Of a DNA stretch of 64,000 nt, positions 20,281 to 30,836 are shown piece after piece. The stretch spans positions 118,931,078-118,995,077 of the forward strand of contig CM055265.1 of the NCBI GenBank assembly GCA_029237695.1, read 5' to 3'. How positions within the stretch are numbered: position 1 is the stretch's first letter; each line of letters starts with the position of its first letter. Origin of the DNA: Conchocele bisecta (taxonomy: Eukaryota > Mollusca > Bivalvia > Lucinida > Thyasiridae). The notes beneath the pieces were generated by a model. That model made no database searches and was not told where the DNA came from. It saw only the letters and a list, made by a program, of their open reading frames with translations. Position numbers and translations under genes: made by a program.

Positions 20281-21681
20281 TGTGAATACGGTCTTGTTAC
20301 TGTATACTATATAGAGCATTGAGTTGTCATCTCTGCCATATTTGTATGTACAAGCTATCATATAGTTTTACCACTTCGTGCATAATTGACACATACAGCA
20401 AATAATATGACAGTGAACCAAATAAAATTTGGTGCAATACATAATAGACAAAATAGCTTTGCTGGCAGTGTTATCACGATTATTACATGGTCAAATCACA
20501 AAATTTTGATCAAAAAAAAATAAATACACATTTTAATCACGTTTAACGCTTTGAACCCGAAAGCCCGCTATAGCGGTTTATGCCGTCTCATCAGGATCTG
20601 CACATGGTCCCTGTGACATAAGTGTGATGCAGTGTTTCTTGGGTAAAAGCTTTTTAATTAGGTTTTATGATAGATTAGTTCATATTTGTTGTTATTGGCT
20701 AATAAAAATGAATAATTGACTATATATTGCAGTTATTGTCATGTTATAATGTGCCAACACGCATACAAAGTGTAATTGATAGGCGTATGGTCCATGGCAA
20801 ATATGATTCTGTTATATATAAACAGGCTAGGATAATCTGAGATAACTGGTACTTTAGATGTGGGTAAAGCAGGTATATTATCAAATTGCAAGTATATGAA
20901 TATATAGGTGTGTGTGAAACTTTGCTACTAATGAGGGATCAAAGCTAGTTATGTCCCTTTGCAAATCTATTTCTAGAGATCCGGTCCTATGCTGTATTGC
21001 AGTGTTTATTTCTTACTTAATAGCACACAAACTGCGAATCAAAATTGCGAACAGAGTAGACCCAGATCAGACTGCACATCTGTGCAGTCTACACTGATTG
21101 CAATAACGTTAATATGTGTGAAAAATCTGGTAAATAATGTAGTCCCAGATCAGATTGTGTAGATATATTCAGAGACCTGAATTCGTCCCAGAGGCAATGT
21201 TACAGTTCCAAATGTATGTTTCGTACCACTTCAAAAACTTGTCCTTAGACGCCAGCTTGCAAACGCAAGTGAAATTTGTACTGTTTGTCACTTAGTATGG
21301 CTAGGTTTGTATTGTTAGGTCACTGTTTAACGACTCTTCAACTTAGTATAGATGAAGCGGGTTTTTGAACACAGTTTATATATTTTATTGTACATGTGAC
21401 TGTAAATGATAAATAACAGTCAAGAAACACAAAATTGTCGGCGTAATCCAACTAAATTTTAAAGTTACAACACAGTCGGGAAATCCGAACGATAACCATA
21501 TTACAATATTAATGAACTAGAGACGGTAACTCCGTAAATGCATGGAAAAGTCCAGCGACTTCACTTCCAGTCCTTCACTGAGATGTACACATAGATCCTC
21601 ACTTTTCATAAAGCGTGCAACCACTGTACATATGATGGCAGAGGAAATGTAATTAATTTGCATCGACAGAATATGTCAAAC
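20281..21681. other. no gene seen; repeat scraps only
   Basis: 20541-20603 is an inverted fragment of the CCCTTTC MITE (CCCGCTATAGCGG, GTCTCATCAGGATCTGCAC). 21045-21170 carries the ACCCAGATCAGACTGCAC short repeat in two orientations. The rest is AT-rich and unassigned. Confidence 0.45.
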
Positions 21682-22062
21682 CTTTAAAATTGTGTTTTAA
21701 CACGTAATTTTTATACCTGTAAATATACAAACCAGATATCACCATAACCAGTGCTAGCAACTCGCTTGCCCAACAGATATACCGAAAATTTGCTAATAAA
21801 CCCTCCTCTGACCGATAAACAATTCGTTTCCGTCACCAAGTCGCCATCTTGTAAATAAACACCACGTGATCGGAACTGCAAGCAAGCGCTTGTAGGACCC
21901 AGATCAATTCAAACTCTTTCGAGGAGGGTCCATGTTTAAGACATGGACGTAGTGGCGGCGGACTGAGCGGGGAGGTGGGTAGGGTCATAAAAAATGTTAT
22001 GGTGATATCTGGTTTGTATATTTACAGATATAAAAATTACGTGTTAAAACACAATTTTAAAG
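21682..22062. mobile_element. 381-bp DIRS-related miniature element with 67-bp inverted ends
   Basis: Arms 21682-21748 and 21996-22062 are inverted repeats of 67 bases with about one mismatch; their inner part (AACCAGATATCACCATAAC) is like the neighbouring DIRS terminus. 21735-21905 is an inverted copy of the DIRS element's outer 5' leader at 27445-27617. The rest (21906-21995) has a small GTCCATG/CATGGAC hairpin. The right arm ends at 22062, exactly one base before the DIRS terminal repeat. It has no coding capacity. Confidence 0.7.
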
Positions 22063-22102
22063 ATCTGTTACATATCAACCAGATATCACCATAACCAGTG
22101 CT
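22063..22102. repeat. DIRS terminal inverted repeat, 3' side
   Basis: Forty bases, ATCTGTTACATATCAACC at the outer edge and ATCACCATAACCAGTGCT at the inner edge, exactly complementary to 27596-27635. Confidence 0.9.
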
Positions 22103-22497
22103 GACTATAACTGAATGGAGGAGGTGGGACGAAAATACGGACAAGAAACGAACCTACACAGCAGAATAGCGTGATATAGGAACTATAAACTCACCCGCTA
22201 AACATCAGCGAACGGTCATCAACAGGGCTTATAGCATGAAGGCCCCGGACGACTGGTCAATTAACGTACTTCCAGTTATAACCAGACGGTGCAAGGAGCC
22301 AGAACATCACATAGGACGTAAGTCCCTTGGCTCAGCCAAAGTTTAAATAATAGTTTGTATGCGTAACGTACGACCGAACAACGAATGTAAATACAAAGAA
22401 AGAATGCTGAAGCACATAGTGTTAGGCTGCATTATACATATATGTACGCGAAATTACCATAATAATGGCAAAAAACGGTAAAAACGAGAACACGCAC

Positions 22498-23600
22498 CTA
22501 AGCGGACGAAACTGACCGAGAGGTGATAACCGACTGGGCAACCACTAAGGGACCGAAGGCAAACAAACCACGTGCATGTGGCAGAGTGTTCCGTAAATAA
22601 AAACGTATAAACGAGCTCTGAACTCCAATAACCAGCCCTTAGTACCTTATCTAAGAGGACATTATTGAGCCATGCCCATGACGTAGACAGAGCCCTAACT
22701 TCATGGGCACTGCCATGGTCAGGACACGACTCCTGCTCCCCGGAGAGATTGTAAGCCAATTTAATGGTCTCTACAATCCAACGGGAAATGGTAGACGCTG
22801 ACACCTCCTTTGTCCAGCTATAACGAAAGGAGATGAAGAGTCTATGTCGACCCTTCCGGATGTGAGACACCCTCCTAAGATAGGCTTTGAGGGCTCTGAC
22901 AGGACAAAGCTGAATGGCACTGTCGTCTGTCTCTGTCTCACGAGGAAGGGCCGGGATAGTAATAGAGGTGTGTGCCACAGACGGAAGTTGATTCTTTGCA
23001 AGAAACCCCGGATAGGTATGCAACTCAACAGCCGACTCGTCATGTGTGAAATTAACACATGCTTCGTCCGCTGTTAAGGCGTGAATCTCACTCCGCCTGC
23101 GACCAGACGCTAAGGCAATAAGAAATACTGTCTTATAGGTAAGAAACTTTAACGAACATGAAGTTAAATGTTCAAATGGATGTTTGGACAAGACATCCAG
23201 CACCAATGGAAGATTCCATTTCGGAACCGGAGAAGATACTTTAGGTCTCTCTAGTTCCAAACTCCTGATAACATTGGATATAACAGGCTGGTTACTGTAG
23301 TCAATGTCCGAGAAATGCTGAAGCGTAGTAGCAATAGCAGATCTATAGCCTTTAATTGCTACTGGCGAAAGCTTTCTCACCTCAAAGAGGAATATCAGAA
23401 ATTCAGCAAGTAAGTTTACTGAAGGACTGAAGGGATCCACTTGCCTTCCGACATACCAATCCAGCCACACTTTCCACCGATACCCATATACCGAGTTGGT
23501 GGAGGTGCGCTTAGATGAACAGAACAACCTGTTCAGAAAAGCCTTCTCTTGCATGCATCGTTGCATAGTACGAATGCGTGCAGATGGAGCATAGTCGGAT
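22498..23600 (-). pseudogene. DIRS tyrosine recombinase, frameshifted before the catalytic tyrosine
   Basis: The recombinase region begins near FLNRLFCSSKRTSTNS and continues through a SAM-like core. The first catalytic arginine lies in ASGRRRSEIHAL (about 23100), and the HxxR box is SAHEVRALS (about 22700). The expected tyrosine, in FIRFYLRN near 22600, is in a different frame: one extra base follows GYWSS. The displaced frame stops at 22498, so the original C-terminus was there. The long frame at 22454-24370 joins out-of-frame RNase H sequence to this domain. In DIRS elements this enzyme integrates the circular DNA intermediate; this copy cannot. Confidence 0.85.
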
Positions 23601-24870
23601 TGGCATGGTACAGCCGAGACCGAGGTTGGCACAGTAGGTCGCACCTGTGTGGAAGGCAGATGGGAATGTCCACCAGAAGTGACAACAGAAGACTGAACCA
23701 CGGCTGGCCCGGCCAAAGTGGAGCAACCAACAACACCAGACACAAATCTTTGCTGATCTTGAGTATCACCCGAGACAGCAGCGGAAATGGGGGAAATGCG
23801 TAAGCGTGCATTCCCTCCCATGCCATGCTCAGAGAGTCTACCCCAAGAGCCAAGCAGTCGGGAACTGGGGAGACATATGTCGGCAGCTGGTGGTTCAACC
23901 TGGTGGCGAACAGGTCGACATGCGGTGTCCCCAAGCAACTGGAAACGTGTTTGAGAACGCCTGCATGCAGAGTCCATTCCGTATGCACTATCCCGCCCTC
24001 GCGCGAGAGACTGTCCGCTAGAATATTCAGTTTCCCCGGAAGGAAACGAGCTCTCAGCGTGACAGAGTGCTTGGCACACCAGGTCAAGATCTTTATCGAC
24101 AGAAGACAAACTTTCCTGGACCGTGAGCCCCCCTCCTTGTTCAGATATGCCGCCACTGTGGTATTGTCCGTTGCTACAAGGACACACCGGCCTTCTACCA
24201 CTCTGACAAACTGTTTCAGTGACAGAAACACTGCTCGTAGCTCGAGAGTATTGATATGGCAATGGCACCAATACATCGACCACTTTCCGGACGCCACCTG
24301 TCCGGAACTGGTGGGTGGAGGGGGACCATGAAGTACAGAAACTCCTGATCCAGCCACTGAGAGACCGCATCCCGGAACCACGAACCTAATACAATGGTTC
24401 GGTCCCATGAGTCCGACTCCTGTGACCACCGGGACTTGGTCTCCCATTGCAGGAGGCGTTTTCACGCACGGCCCTGAGGCAGAAGCCGCGACATCGACTC
24501 CATCTGGCCTAGCAGACCGTGTAATGTCCTTGCTGAAGCAACACGTGCTTGTTGCATGGACATTATCGAACCAAGGATCTGTGTAATACGATCCGAAGAC
24601 GGCCCTATTGCACCGAGCTCCTAGGAACACAAATACCTGTGTTGGGTCCAGCTCTGATTTTTCCCAATTGGGAATGAACCCCATGCGAAGAGTATGTGTC
24701 ATAGCTATACGCATGTGGGTTCTGGCCAATTCCTTGGAATTGGCTGGCTGAAGCCAATCGTCCAGATAAGCGTGTAGGCGAATACCCCGCTGATGTATAA
24801 TTTGACTGAGGGGTAGTCTTCGAAGTCTGGGGAGGACACGAAACTGAATTTGATACCCACTCCGGATTAC
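23533..24870 (-). pseudogene. DIRS reverse transcriptase tail and RNase H
   Basis: One frame runs from before YLDDWL (24752-24769) to the stop at 23533. YLDDWL is the catalytic box of DIRS reverse transcriptases. Downstream are the thumb-like NWEKSELDPTQVFVFLG and the RNase H acidic positions in NTLELRAV, TDNTTVAAYLNKEGG and LPGKLNILADSLSR. The region HVDLFATRLNHQLPTYVSP, conserved after RNase H in DIRS elements, follows. The N-terminal half of the reverse transcriptase is missing: see 24870-25060. The 3' part overlaps the recombinase in another frame, which is usual for this group. Confidence 0.85.
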
Positions 24871-25060
24871 TGAACGTGTCCAAGCAAGTTATTTCCTCCC
24901 AGGCCTTGGAGAAAAACCGAAGTCTTCCACCAGTGGGAATTTCCGGTTTTGGAATGGGCAACCTGATGCCATGTTGTATGGTCAAAGGTTGCACTGAGGC
25001 CTGGGAGACGGAGTGGGCATCCTTATCTCTGACTACCCTTCCGCCCTCGCTTCGCCTGGC
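24870..25060 (-). pseudogene. DIRS reverse transcriptase N-terminal block, frameshifted
   Basis: The minus-strand frame here reads IPTGGRLRFFSKAWEEIT, the GGRL...W block that starts DIRS reverse transcriptases. Near 24870 the similarity jumps to another frame (VIRSGYQIQF), then about 35 residues later reaches YLDDWL. In intact relatives about 200 residues lie between these blocks, including the first catalytic aspartate. I infer an internal deletion of several hundred bases plus a frameshift. Confidence 0.7.
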
Positions 25061-25083
25061 CAGCCTTCTTCTTAAAAGCAGGC

Positions 25084-27208
25084 TTAGTATGACCAGTTTG
25101 GCAAAGAAGGAGGGGCACTGCCGTGGGCAGTGTGACGGAAGAGTACCTTAGCCACTGGGTGAACAAAAGGCTTAACCTTGGGCTTAGACACCTTTGGCTT
25201 AGGTGCAGGCGAAGCAGCTACCCTCTGCAATGACTTGTGCACACTATCGTCCTTGTAAGACTGAACTGTGCCTTGTAATTGCGGACCAAAGAGAGTCTTG
25301 GACTCAATGGGCTGCACTCGCAGTGAGGATTTGACAGACTCATCCAGACAAGATCTAGCCAAATACGCATCCCTCCTAGCGAGTGTGGGTCCAGCTGCAA
25401 GTCTGGTGAGTATCTCCAAAGTGTGGGACTGGGCAGTGGCCAGCACCTGGAGATACTTGGTAACTTCTCGCAGCCTTTCATCGGAAGGAGGCTCTGAAAG
25501 AGTAGACAGAACACCGCACAGAAACAGTTCTGAATGAGAGACTGTCTGAATGCCCGCTCTTGCCAGACGCTCCCATCCCTCAAGAGTCTGAAAGGAGACC
25601 AAGTGAGAAGTAGGAAGAGCGCTACCCTGCTTCACTACTTCCCGGAATGAGGGATTTATAGGAGGCGGCTCAATGAGAAGTAGAGGCTCTTGTACCTCAT
25701 ACGAATGAGGTTGAAAAACCTTCGGCTTGCTCAGCATGGGAAATTTACCCACTGGTAGTTTTGTTTTGAGAAAGGGCAAAGCTTTGCCCTGTTCTACTCC
25801 CTCACCTTGGATCCTGGAAGTAAGATCCTCCAGACACGTCTGCACTCTCCTACACTGAGGGAGCGCTGACGCAGGTGATGACGGCTGGCTTTCCTTGAAA
25901 AAATCCAAGGCAGAAGCGCCAACTTTGACCTTTGGTATAGGTAAAGGTGGACAAATGGCAGAACCTAGCCGGTCTCTAAGCATAGAGATGGACTCCTGAT
26001 ATGTGGGTGGAAGTCTGTTTTCCTCCACCTCATCCATATCAGACTCATTACCAATAGTCTCCCCTGGCTCGGGGTGTATTGTAATGGAATCCATAGTGCC
26101 GTGGTTTAGCAATGGCCCATGGCTAGCCGTGGAAGCCATGGAGGCCGATGGGCCATGGCTAGCCGCAGAGGCCGATGGGCCCTGGGTATCCATGGCTCCA
26201 TGGGTGTCCATGGCTTCCTGAGAAGCCGTGGAACCCAAGCCTAGCGTAACCGTGGGGTATGAGTCTGGATCCTCTACGTCGTAGGGATCAGGATCAGGGA
26301 CCGTGGCTGAGACAACAGATGAAGGCCTGGTTTGTACAACATCTGATGTCCCACCTGCGTTGGCATGAACCAAACCTATCAACTGAGACAAAGTCGTCAG
26401 TTGATTACTGGTCAGCCCGCTCAGTTCTGGCACTCGTCTACCCTGGTCTACCACAGAAAACCTTGAAAAGGGAGTGCTGGACGGTGAAGACGTATGTCCT
26501 CTGGAATAGCGAGCCCTAGACCTGCTGCGAGACCGAGAATGGTCTCTGGAACGACCCTGTCGATGCCTGGGGCGATACGACGTTCCTACGGCCATGTGTA
26601 GGTCTATCACGCTCATGAGAGCGTGAACGACGACCATGGCTACGGTAGCTACGCGATCTATGCCTCGACAAAGAACGCCTACTACCTGCGCTAGGTGAGC
26701 GACTTTTGGAATCAGCACTGCTGAAACCACCACTATGGCTTCCGGAGGAGTCACTGTCAGTACCAGAGGTACACGATGGAGAAAGGATATGAGCCTTACG
26801 CCTCCGGCGTGGTGAAATTGCCCTGTGTGAAGTAGATCTCCGGGTAGGAGATCTAACCCCATGGCTAGCGCTGGGCCCACGGCTCCTAGGCTCATTAAGA
26901 ACCTGGGGAGCAACTGCATCCGCGGAATCACCGGGTCTAACTGAGCTGGCGGCTACAGTCATGTGACCCAGTATCCTAGAGTCCTCGGAGGAGAGACTCC
27001 TAGATGCAGCTGCCTTTTTTACCGTGGCCCTGTCTAGTGCTTTCTGGTGTTTAGACCATAGAGCACCAGACCACTCTATACAAACCTCACATGTAGACTC
27101 CAGTGTGCAGGATCGGCAGTCTCTGTACAGACGGTGTAAATCCCAATTAGGGAGGAACTTCGCACACCACCGATCCCCGGTACCAGGAAACTTCCTGGAA
27201 AGGGACAT
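25084..27208 (-). pseudogene. DIRS ORF1 (gag-like) with one frameshift
   Basis: The start is placed at the ATG at 27206-27208 because of its strong context GCCACCATGTC. The N-terminus has a Cys cluster, CRSCTLESTCEVC, in a WDLHRLYRD..W setting typical of DIRS ORF1. A serine/arginine-rich stretch follows (RSRSRSRARYSRGH). The C-terminal half has RRDAYLARSCLDESVKSSLR and a basic/proline end. Two overlapping frames (26516-27220 and 25084-26931) must be joined near 26590, so this copy has a frameshift. About 700 codons in total; the likely role is a nucleocapsid-like RNA-binding protein. Confidence 0.8.
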
Positions 27209-27595
27209 GGTGGCACACAAAATCTACAGGAGATACAAACAAACAAACAACAATACACACAATTTACAATGTACGGTCATAAGTAACGCTATATTCGAAA
27301 GAGTGAAATATATTCAGAATATATAAATTTAAATTAGCAATTGAGCAACCGTTAGGCAGTGAGAAACCTTCAGAAAACGTATATAAACTTCCCTGTCGTG
27401 AGAACACGTGTGGTTAGTTTGACGTACCGAAGAAAGAGGAAGTTGATCTGGGTCCTACAAGCGCTTGCTTGCAGTTCCGATCACGTGGTGTTTATTTACA
27501 AGATGGCGGACTTGGTGACGGAAACAAATTGTTTATCGGTCAGAGGAGGGTTTATTAGCAAATTTTCGGTATAACTGTTGGGCAAGCGAGTTGCT
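27209..27595 (-). promoter_or_regulatory. DIRS 5' leader with E-box and YY1-like site
   Basis: Between the terminal repeat and ORF1 the leader contains CACGTG (27483-27488) and CAAGATGGCGGA (27499-27510), a good match to the YY1 motif used by other retrotransposon promoters. 27445-27595 is duplicated in inverse orientation in the 381-bp element to the left, with both sites kept. Promoter activity is inferred. Confidence 0.4.
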
Positions 27596-27635
27596 AGCAC
27601 TGGTTATGGTGATATCTGGTTGATATGTAACAGAT
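27596..27635. repeat. DIRS terminal inverted repeat, 5' side
   Basis: Forty bases, AGCACTGGTTATGGTGAT at the inner edge and GGTTGATATGTAACAGAT at the outer edge, exactly complementary to 22063-22102. No target-site duplication is visible outside, as expected for recombinase-mediated insertion. Confidence 0.9.
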
Positions 27636-28569
27636 ATAAACAGTTTGGCCATCAGTTAAAATCCTGCATAAAGCCATAACTGATGAAATGTAACCCATAA
27701 ACAATTGTTTGTGTTGACAGACACATTATATGGAGGAACCGCAATAACAGACAATGACCATTTTGCCCTTATTAGATAATAAGATTATGCAAGTATATGA
27801 TGTTTGACATCTAAATGTGTTTATAAGTCTATAATGTTGCTTTTAAGCAGAGGACTGGCATATCTTTTATACCAATCTGATACAATCAGGCAGTTTTCAT
27901 AATCAATTAAAGACTGCTGAAATGGTTGACAAATAACGATGAGAAATATGTATATCACTACCATAATACATCCTACAGCACAAACGTAGAATGGTGGCAG
28001 ATTGGTGATTAATTCAAACCATTTAATGAATTAATTTGCCCCCAACCTATTACATGATCAATCGTGGCTATACTTATGTAGGCAATAATTATAGAGAGAT
28101 AACTATAGCCAGTATCGACTGGCATGTTGTTTATTGGCACCAATTGTGGATTATGACACACCTGGACACATCAAGGTCGTCTTCCAGTGGTCATCCTTGA
28201 CTAACATCAATTATCTGATAAGATGTTTGCATATGTATAGACTACGCTGGTTCCCTCACTGACCGTTTCCGGTTCTCAAATTGAACACCGCCGGTAACCA
28301 GCGGACGAACGGTGGCGCCATTGTATCGTACATAGAACAAGGTGATTGGTTTGCTGGAATTTCTTGCCGGTGCCGGAAACCGAATTTGCCGGTATAACGA
28401 ACAATTTAAATAGCATGCCGATTTGTTTGGTCGTAAATTGGAGGCGAATTTGCCGTTGTATCGTGTGCCGTTGTAAAGCGTCCTGACTGTACCATGACAA
28501 TTTCTCCAAAAATGGTGTTTATTCCTATAATATAGAAAATAAACAAAAATATTTTTTTTAGAAACTTTA
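27636..28569. other. no gene seen
   Basis: AT-rich DNA. 28255-28500 is a local GC-richer patch with repeated GCCGG/GCCGTTGTA motifs and a 77-codon minus-strand frame lacking recognisable features. Confidence 0.4.
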
Positions 28570-28719
28570 CTAACCCTTACATCGCTATATTATTTTTTGT
28601 CGTCTGCTGTTTATTTTCTATTTTCCATTTTTATCACTAAAAACATGCTTTGACAGCACTTTAGAATCGTTTCCAACATGCTTTGACAGCACTTTGACAG
28701 CACTTTAGAATCATTTCCA
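28570..28719. mobile_element. TTAACCCTTACA / GTCGTCTGCTG MITE, truncated
   Basis: TAACCCTTACATC and TTTTTGTCGTCTGCTG, then the stem AAACATGCTTTGACAGCAC, partly repeated in tandem, to TAGAATCATTTCC. The right half is replaced at 28720 by a different MITE. Confidence 0.65.
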
Positions 28720-28939
28720 TCGTACGACTAAAATGTTCAGTGCAAAATTATGATAGTCTGTAAATTTCACATTAACATTGTTTTCTTGTAAATAATTATT
28801 GGATTTACATTTATTGAGCATAGGCTGCATATGCAGCCTATGCTCAATAAATGTAAATCCTTAAATTGAAATTTACAGATGATCTTAACTTTGTACTTAC
28901 AAACATTTTAGTCGTAAGAAGTTTAGTGACACGGGCCCC
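28720..28939. mobile_element. GGGGGCCGTTTCACT hairpin MITE, copy 2
   Basis: CGTACGACTAAAATGTTCAG, hairpin TTGAGCATAGGCTGCATATG and complement, right end TTTAGTGACACGGGCCCC. Its outer left end is missing where it meets the preceding MITE. Confidence 0.75.
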
Positions 28940-29060
28940 AGTATCCCACAGGATTCATATTTGAATCATCTCAAGAACTCTATTCATAATCTTATTTTTT
29001 TTCTATTTCTTGTAAACAATGTTGCTGCAACTGTAAACTACAGATTAACGGGAACCCAAA

Positions 29061-29247
29061 ATTGTCGTCTGCTGTTGTTTCATTTTTTTTTTTTTTTCTC
29101 CGTAAAAAAATGGTTTGATAGCACTTGAGAATCATTTCCATTGGAAATGATTCTGAAGTGCTGTCAAAACATGTTTTTCATGAGAAAAATGGAAAATAAA
29201 AAATAAACAGCAGACGAAAAAATTTCATTTAGTATTATAAGGGTTAA
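29061..29247. mobile_element. GTCGTCTGCTG hairpin MITE, TTAA at right
   Basis: Left arm ATTGTCGTCTGCTGTTG, stem GAGAATCATTTCCATTGGAA, right arm AAATAAACAGCAGACGA followed by AAGGGTTAA. Family members: 28570, 31755, 32354, 38500, 48733. Confidence 0.75.
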
Positions 29248-29788
29248 GGACTGTATACATGTTTGTACTCAATATTTTAGCTTTTTTAGTTCACATTTCG
29301 TAAAATTTGAATCAGGTTTTTATCATTACACAGGTTCGAGTAACCAGCTGGTCAGGAGCTACGTTACATTGGTCAAAATCCAATAAGTCACATCGTGTGA
29401 TGGTGGTATACATATGGTTGTCTTAAAAAATCTCATGGCTTTCAGAGATAATCTGCAGACACCGGGTTCTCTTAAAGACAAGATGAATAATGTTTGTCAT
29501 GAAAGAATATTTTCAGGTTTGTCATAAATCACGTTGAAGTTGTGTATGGGAGATGATCAATACAGTCTGACATACATTGGAAATATCAGAGTCTGGAGCA
29601 TCAGTTCTTGTCTGACAATTAGTAATAAATCTGACAACGTGGCCATTTACATAATTGACCCATTTTACTAGCACATGTATGTTGATAATTTCAGTTATTG
29701 GCGTGTACAGTGAAACAGATAGAGAATATCATACTTTTTAGCCAGTTTTTTTGGAAAAAAAATCCAGGCTATTGGATTGGCGAAAGCC

Positions 29789-29829
29789 GGGCGGGCGGCG
29801 GGCGGCGGGCAGGGCGGCGGGCGGGGCGG
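29789..29829 (+). repeat. GC-rich (GGGC)-type tract, possible G-quadruplex
   Basis: A 41-base run of GCGGGCGGCGGGCGG type, with many closely spaced GGG runs, in otherwise AT-rich DNA. It lies directly before the array at 29838. Confidence 0.5.
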
Positions 29830-29837
29830 CATCCACA

Positions 29838-30660
29838 ATCAATGTTAAGTTTGAGTCCATTTCTTTGTTACTGTACCACCTAGGACCACCAAACTTTCAC
29901 AGCTTCATAATTAAGGGGTGCCCACCACATATCACTATCCAACATCTTACCTTTTTTTGAACTTGACCCATTTTTTCCGCGCAGTCGACTTAGCCATTTT
30001 CAATGTTAAGTTTTCGCATTTACAATGTTAAGTTTTCATGTTCAAGTCCATTTCTTTGGTACTGTACCACCTAGGACCACCAAACTTTCACAGCTTCATA
30101 ACCAAGGGGTGCCCACCACATACAACTATCCAACATGTGACCATTTTTTTTACCTTCACCTATTATTTCTACGTAATTGACTTAGCCATTTTCAACGTTA
30201 ACTTTTTAACGTACGTCTGGTTAAAGTTTTTTGGTTAATTTATTTTCGTTATACTATATCTCTGCAACTGCTTTGCCCATTACCTTGAAACTTCACATGG
30301 GTGTTTATCATCATCCATATTTTCATTCTACCCCCCCAACCGTGCGGCCCCTGTGCCCAATGTCAAGGTCAAATTACTTTGAATTATTTTGTTAAAGTTT
30401 TTTTGTGTACTATATCTCTGCAACTGCTTCACCCATTACCTTGATACTTCACATGGGTGTTTATCATCATTGTCGCGCCCGCTTGCGGAAAGCGCGATAT
30501 CGTCGGTATTTTGGTATACGTCCGTCCATCCGTACGTCTGTGTGTCTGGTTAAAGTTTTTTGGTTAAAGTTTTTCCATCTACTATATCTAATTTTTTAGT
30601 GTCCATGCCTCGCCCCAAGGCGCGACATGCAGGCCACGGCCATCTAGTCTACAAAAAGTG
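29838..30660 (+). repeat. array element with ~200- and ~157-bp repeated units
   Basis: TCCATTTCTTTGNTACTGTA, CACCTAGGACCACCAAACTT and GGGGTGCCCACCACAT occur twice (from 29857 and 30048). TATATCTCTGCAACTGCTT and CTTCACATGGGTGTTTATC occur twice (from 30253 and 30410). Near 30475 TTGTCGCGCCCGCTTGCGGA could be a 5' hairpin, with ACGTCCGTCCATCCGTACG after it. Around 30630 GGCCACGGCC then ATCTAG could be a 3' hairpin end. Confidence 0.5.
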
Positions 30661-30836
30661 GGTATAATTATGTTATCCAAGTGTCTATGCTTGGAAAAAA
30701 CCTGGCCTTCGTGGCTTTGCCTCGTTTCTTGTTTAGTTTCAAGTTTATCAGACGAGGCTTAGGAAATGCTTATGCATTCCAAGGCTTGTCGGGGAATTCC
30801 TTCGTTGCCAAGCGGAGCCTGATATACCGTAATTAT

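Larger units (their letters stand above)
22063..27635 (-). mobile_element. DIRS-type tyrosine-recombinase retrotransposon, degenerate
   Basis: Perfect 40-bp inverted terminal repeats (22063-22102 and 27596-27635; outer bases ATCTGTTACATATCAACC) bound 5573 bp. Reading on the minus strand it encodes a Cys-motif/RS-rich gag-like protein, a reverse transcriptase remnant with YLDDWL, an RNase H with downstream DLFATRLNH-type region, and a tyrosine recombinase with R-HxxR-Y features. This gene order and the inverted ends are those of DIRS elements. It is more GC-rich than its surroundings. Several frameshifts and a shortened reverse transcriptase mean this copy is dead. I could not locate the internal complementary region known from DIRS1. 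Confidence 0.9.

Noticed and set aside
23549..24331. Forward-strand frames (84-168 codons) within the DIRS element
   Set aside because: Antisense shadows of the RNase H/recombinase region, whose minus-strand reading has clear motifs.
25268..26519. Forward-strand frames of 72-89 codons opposite ORF1
   Set aside because: Antisense shadows of the gag-like ORF1.
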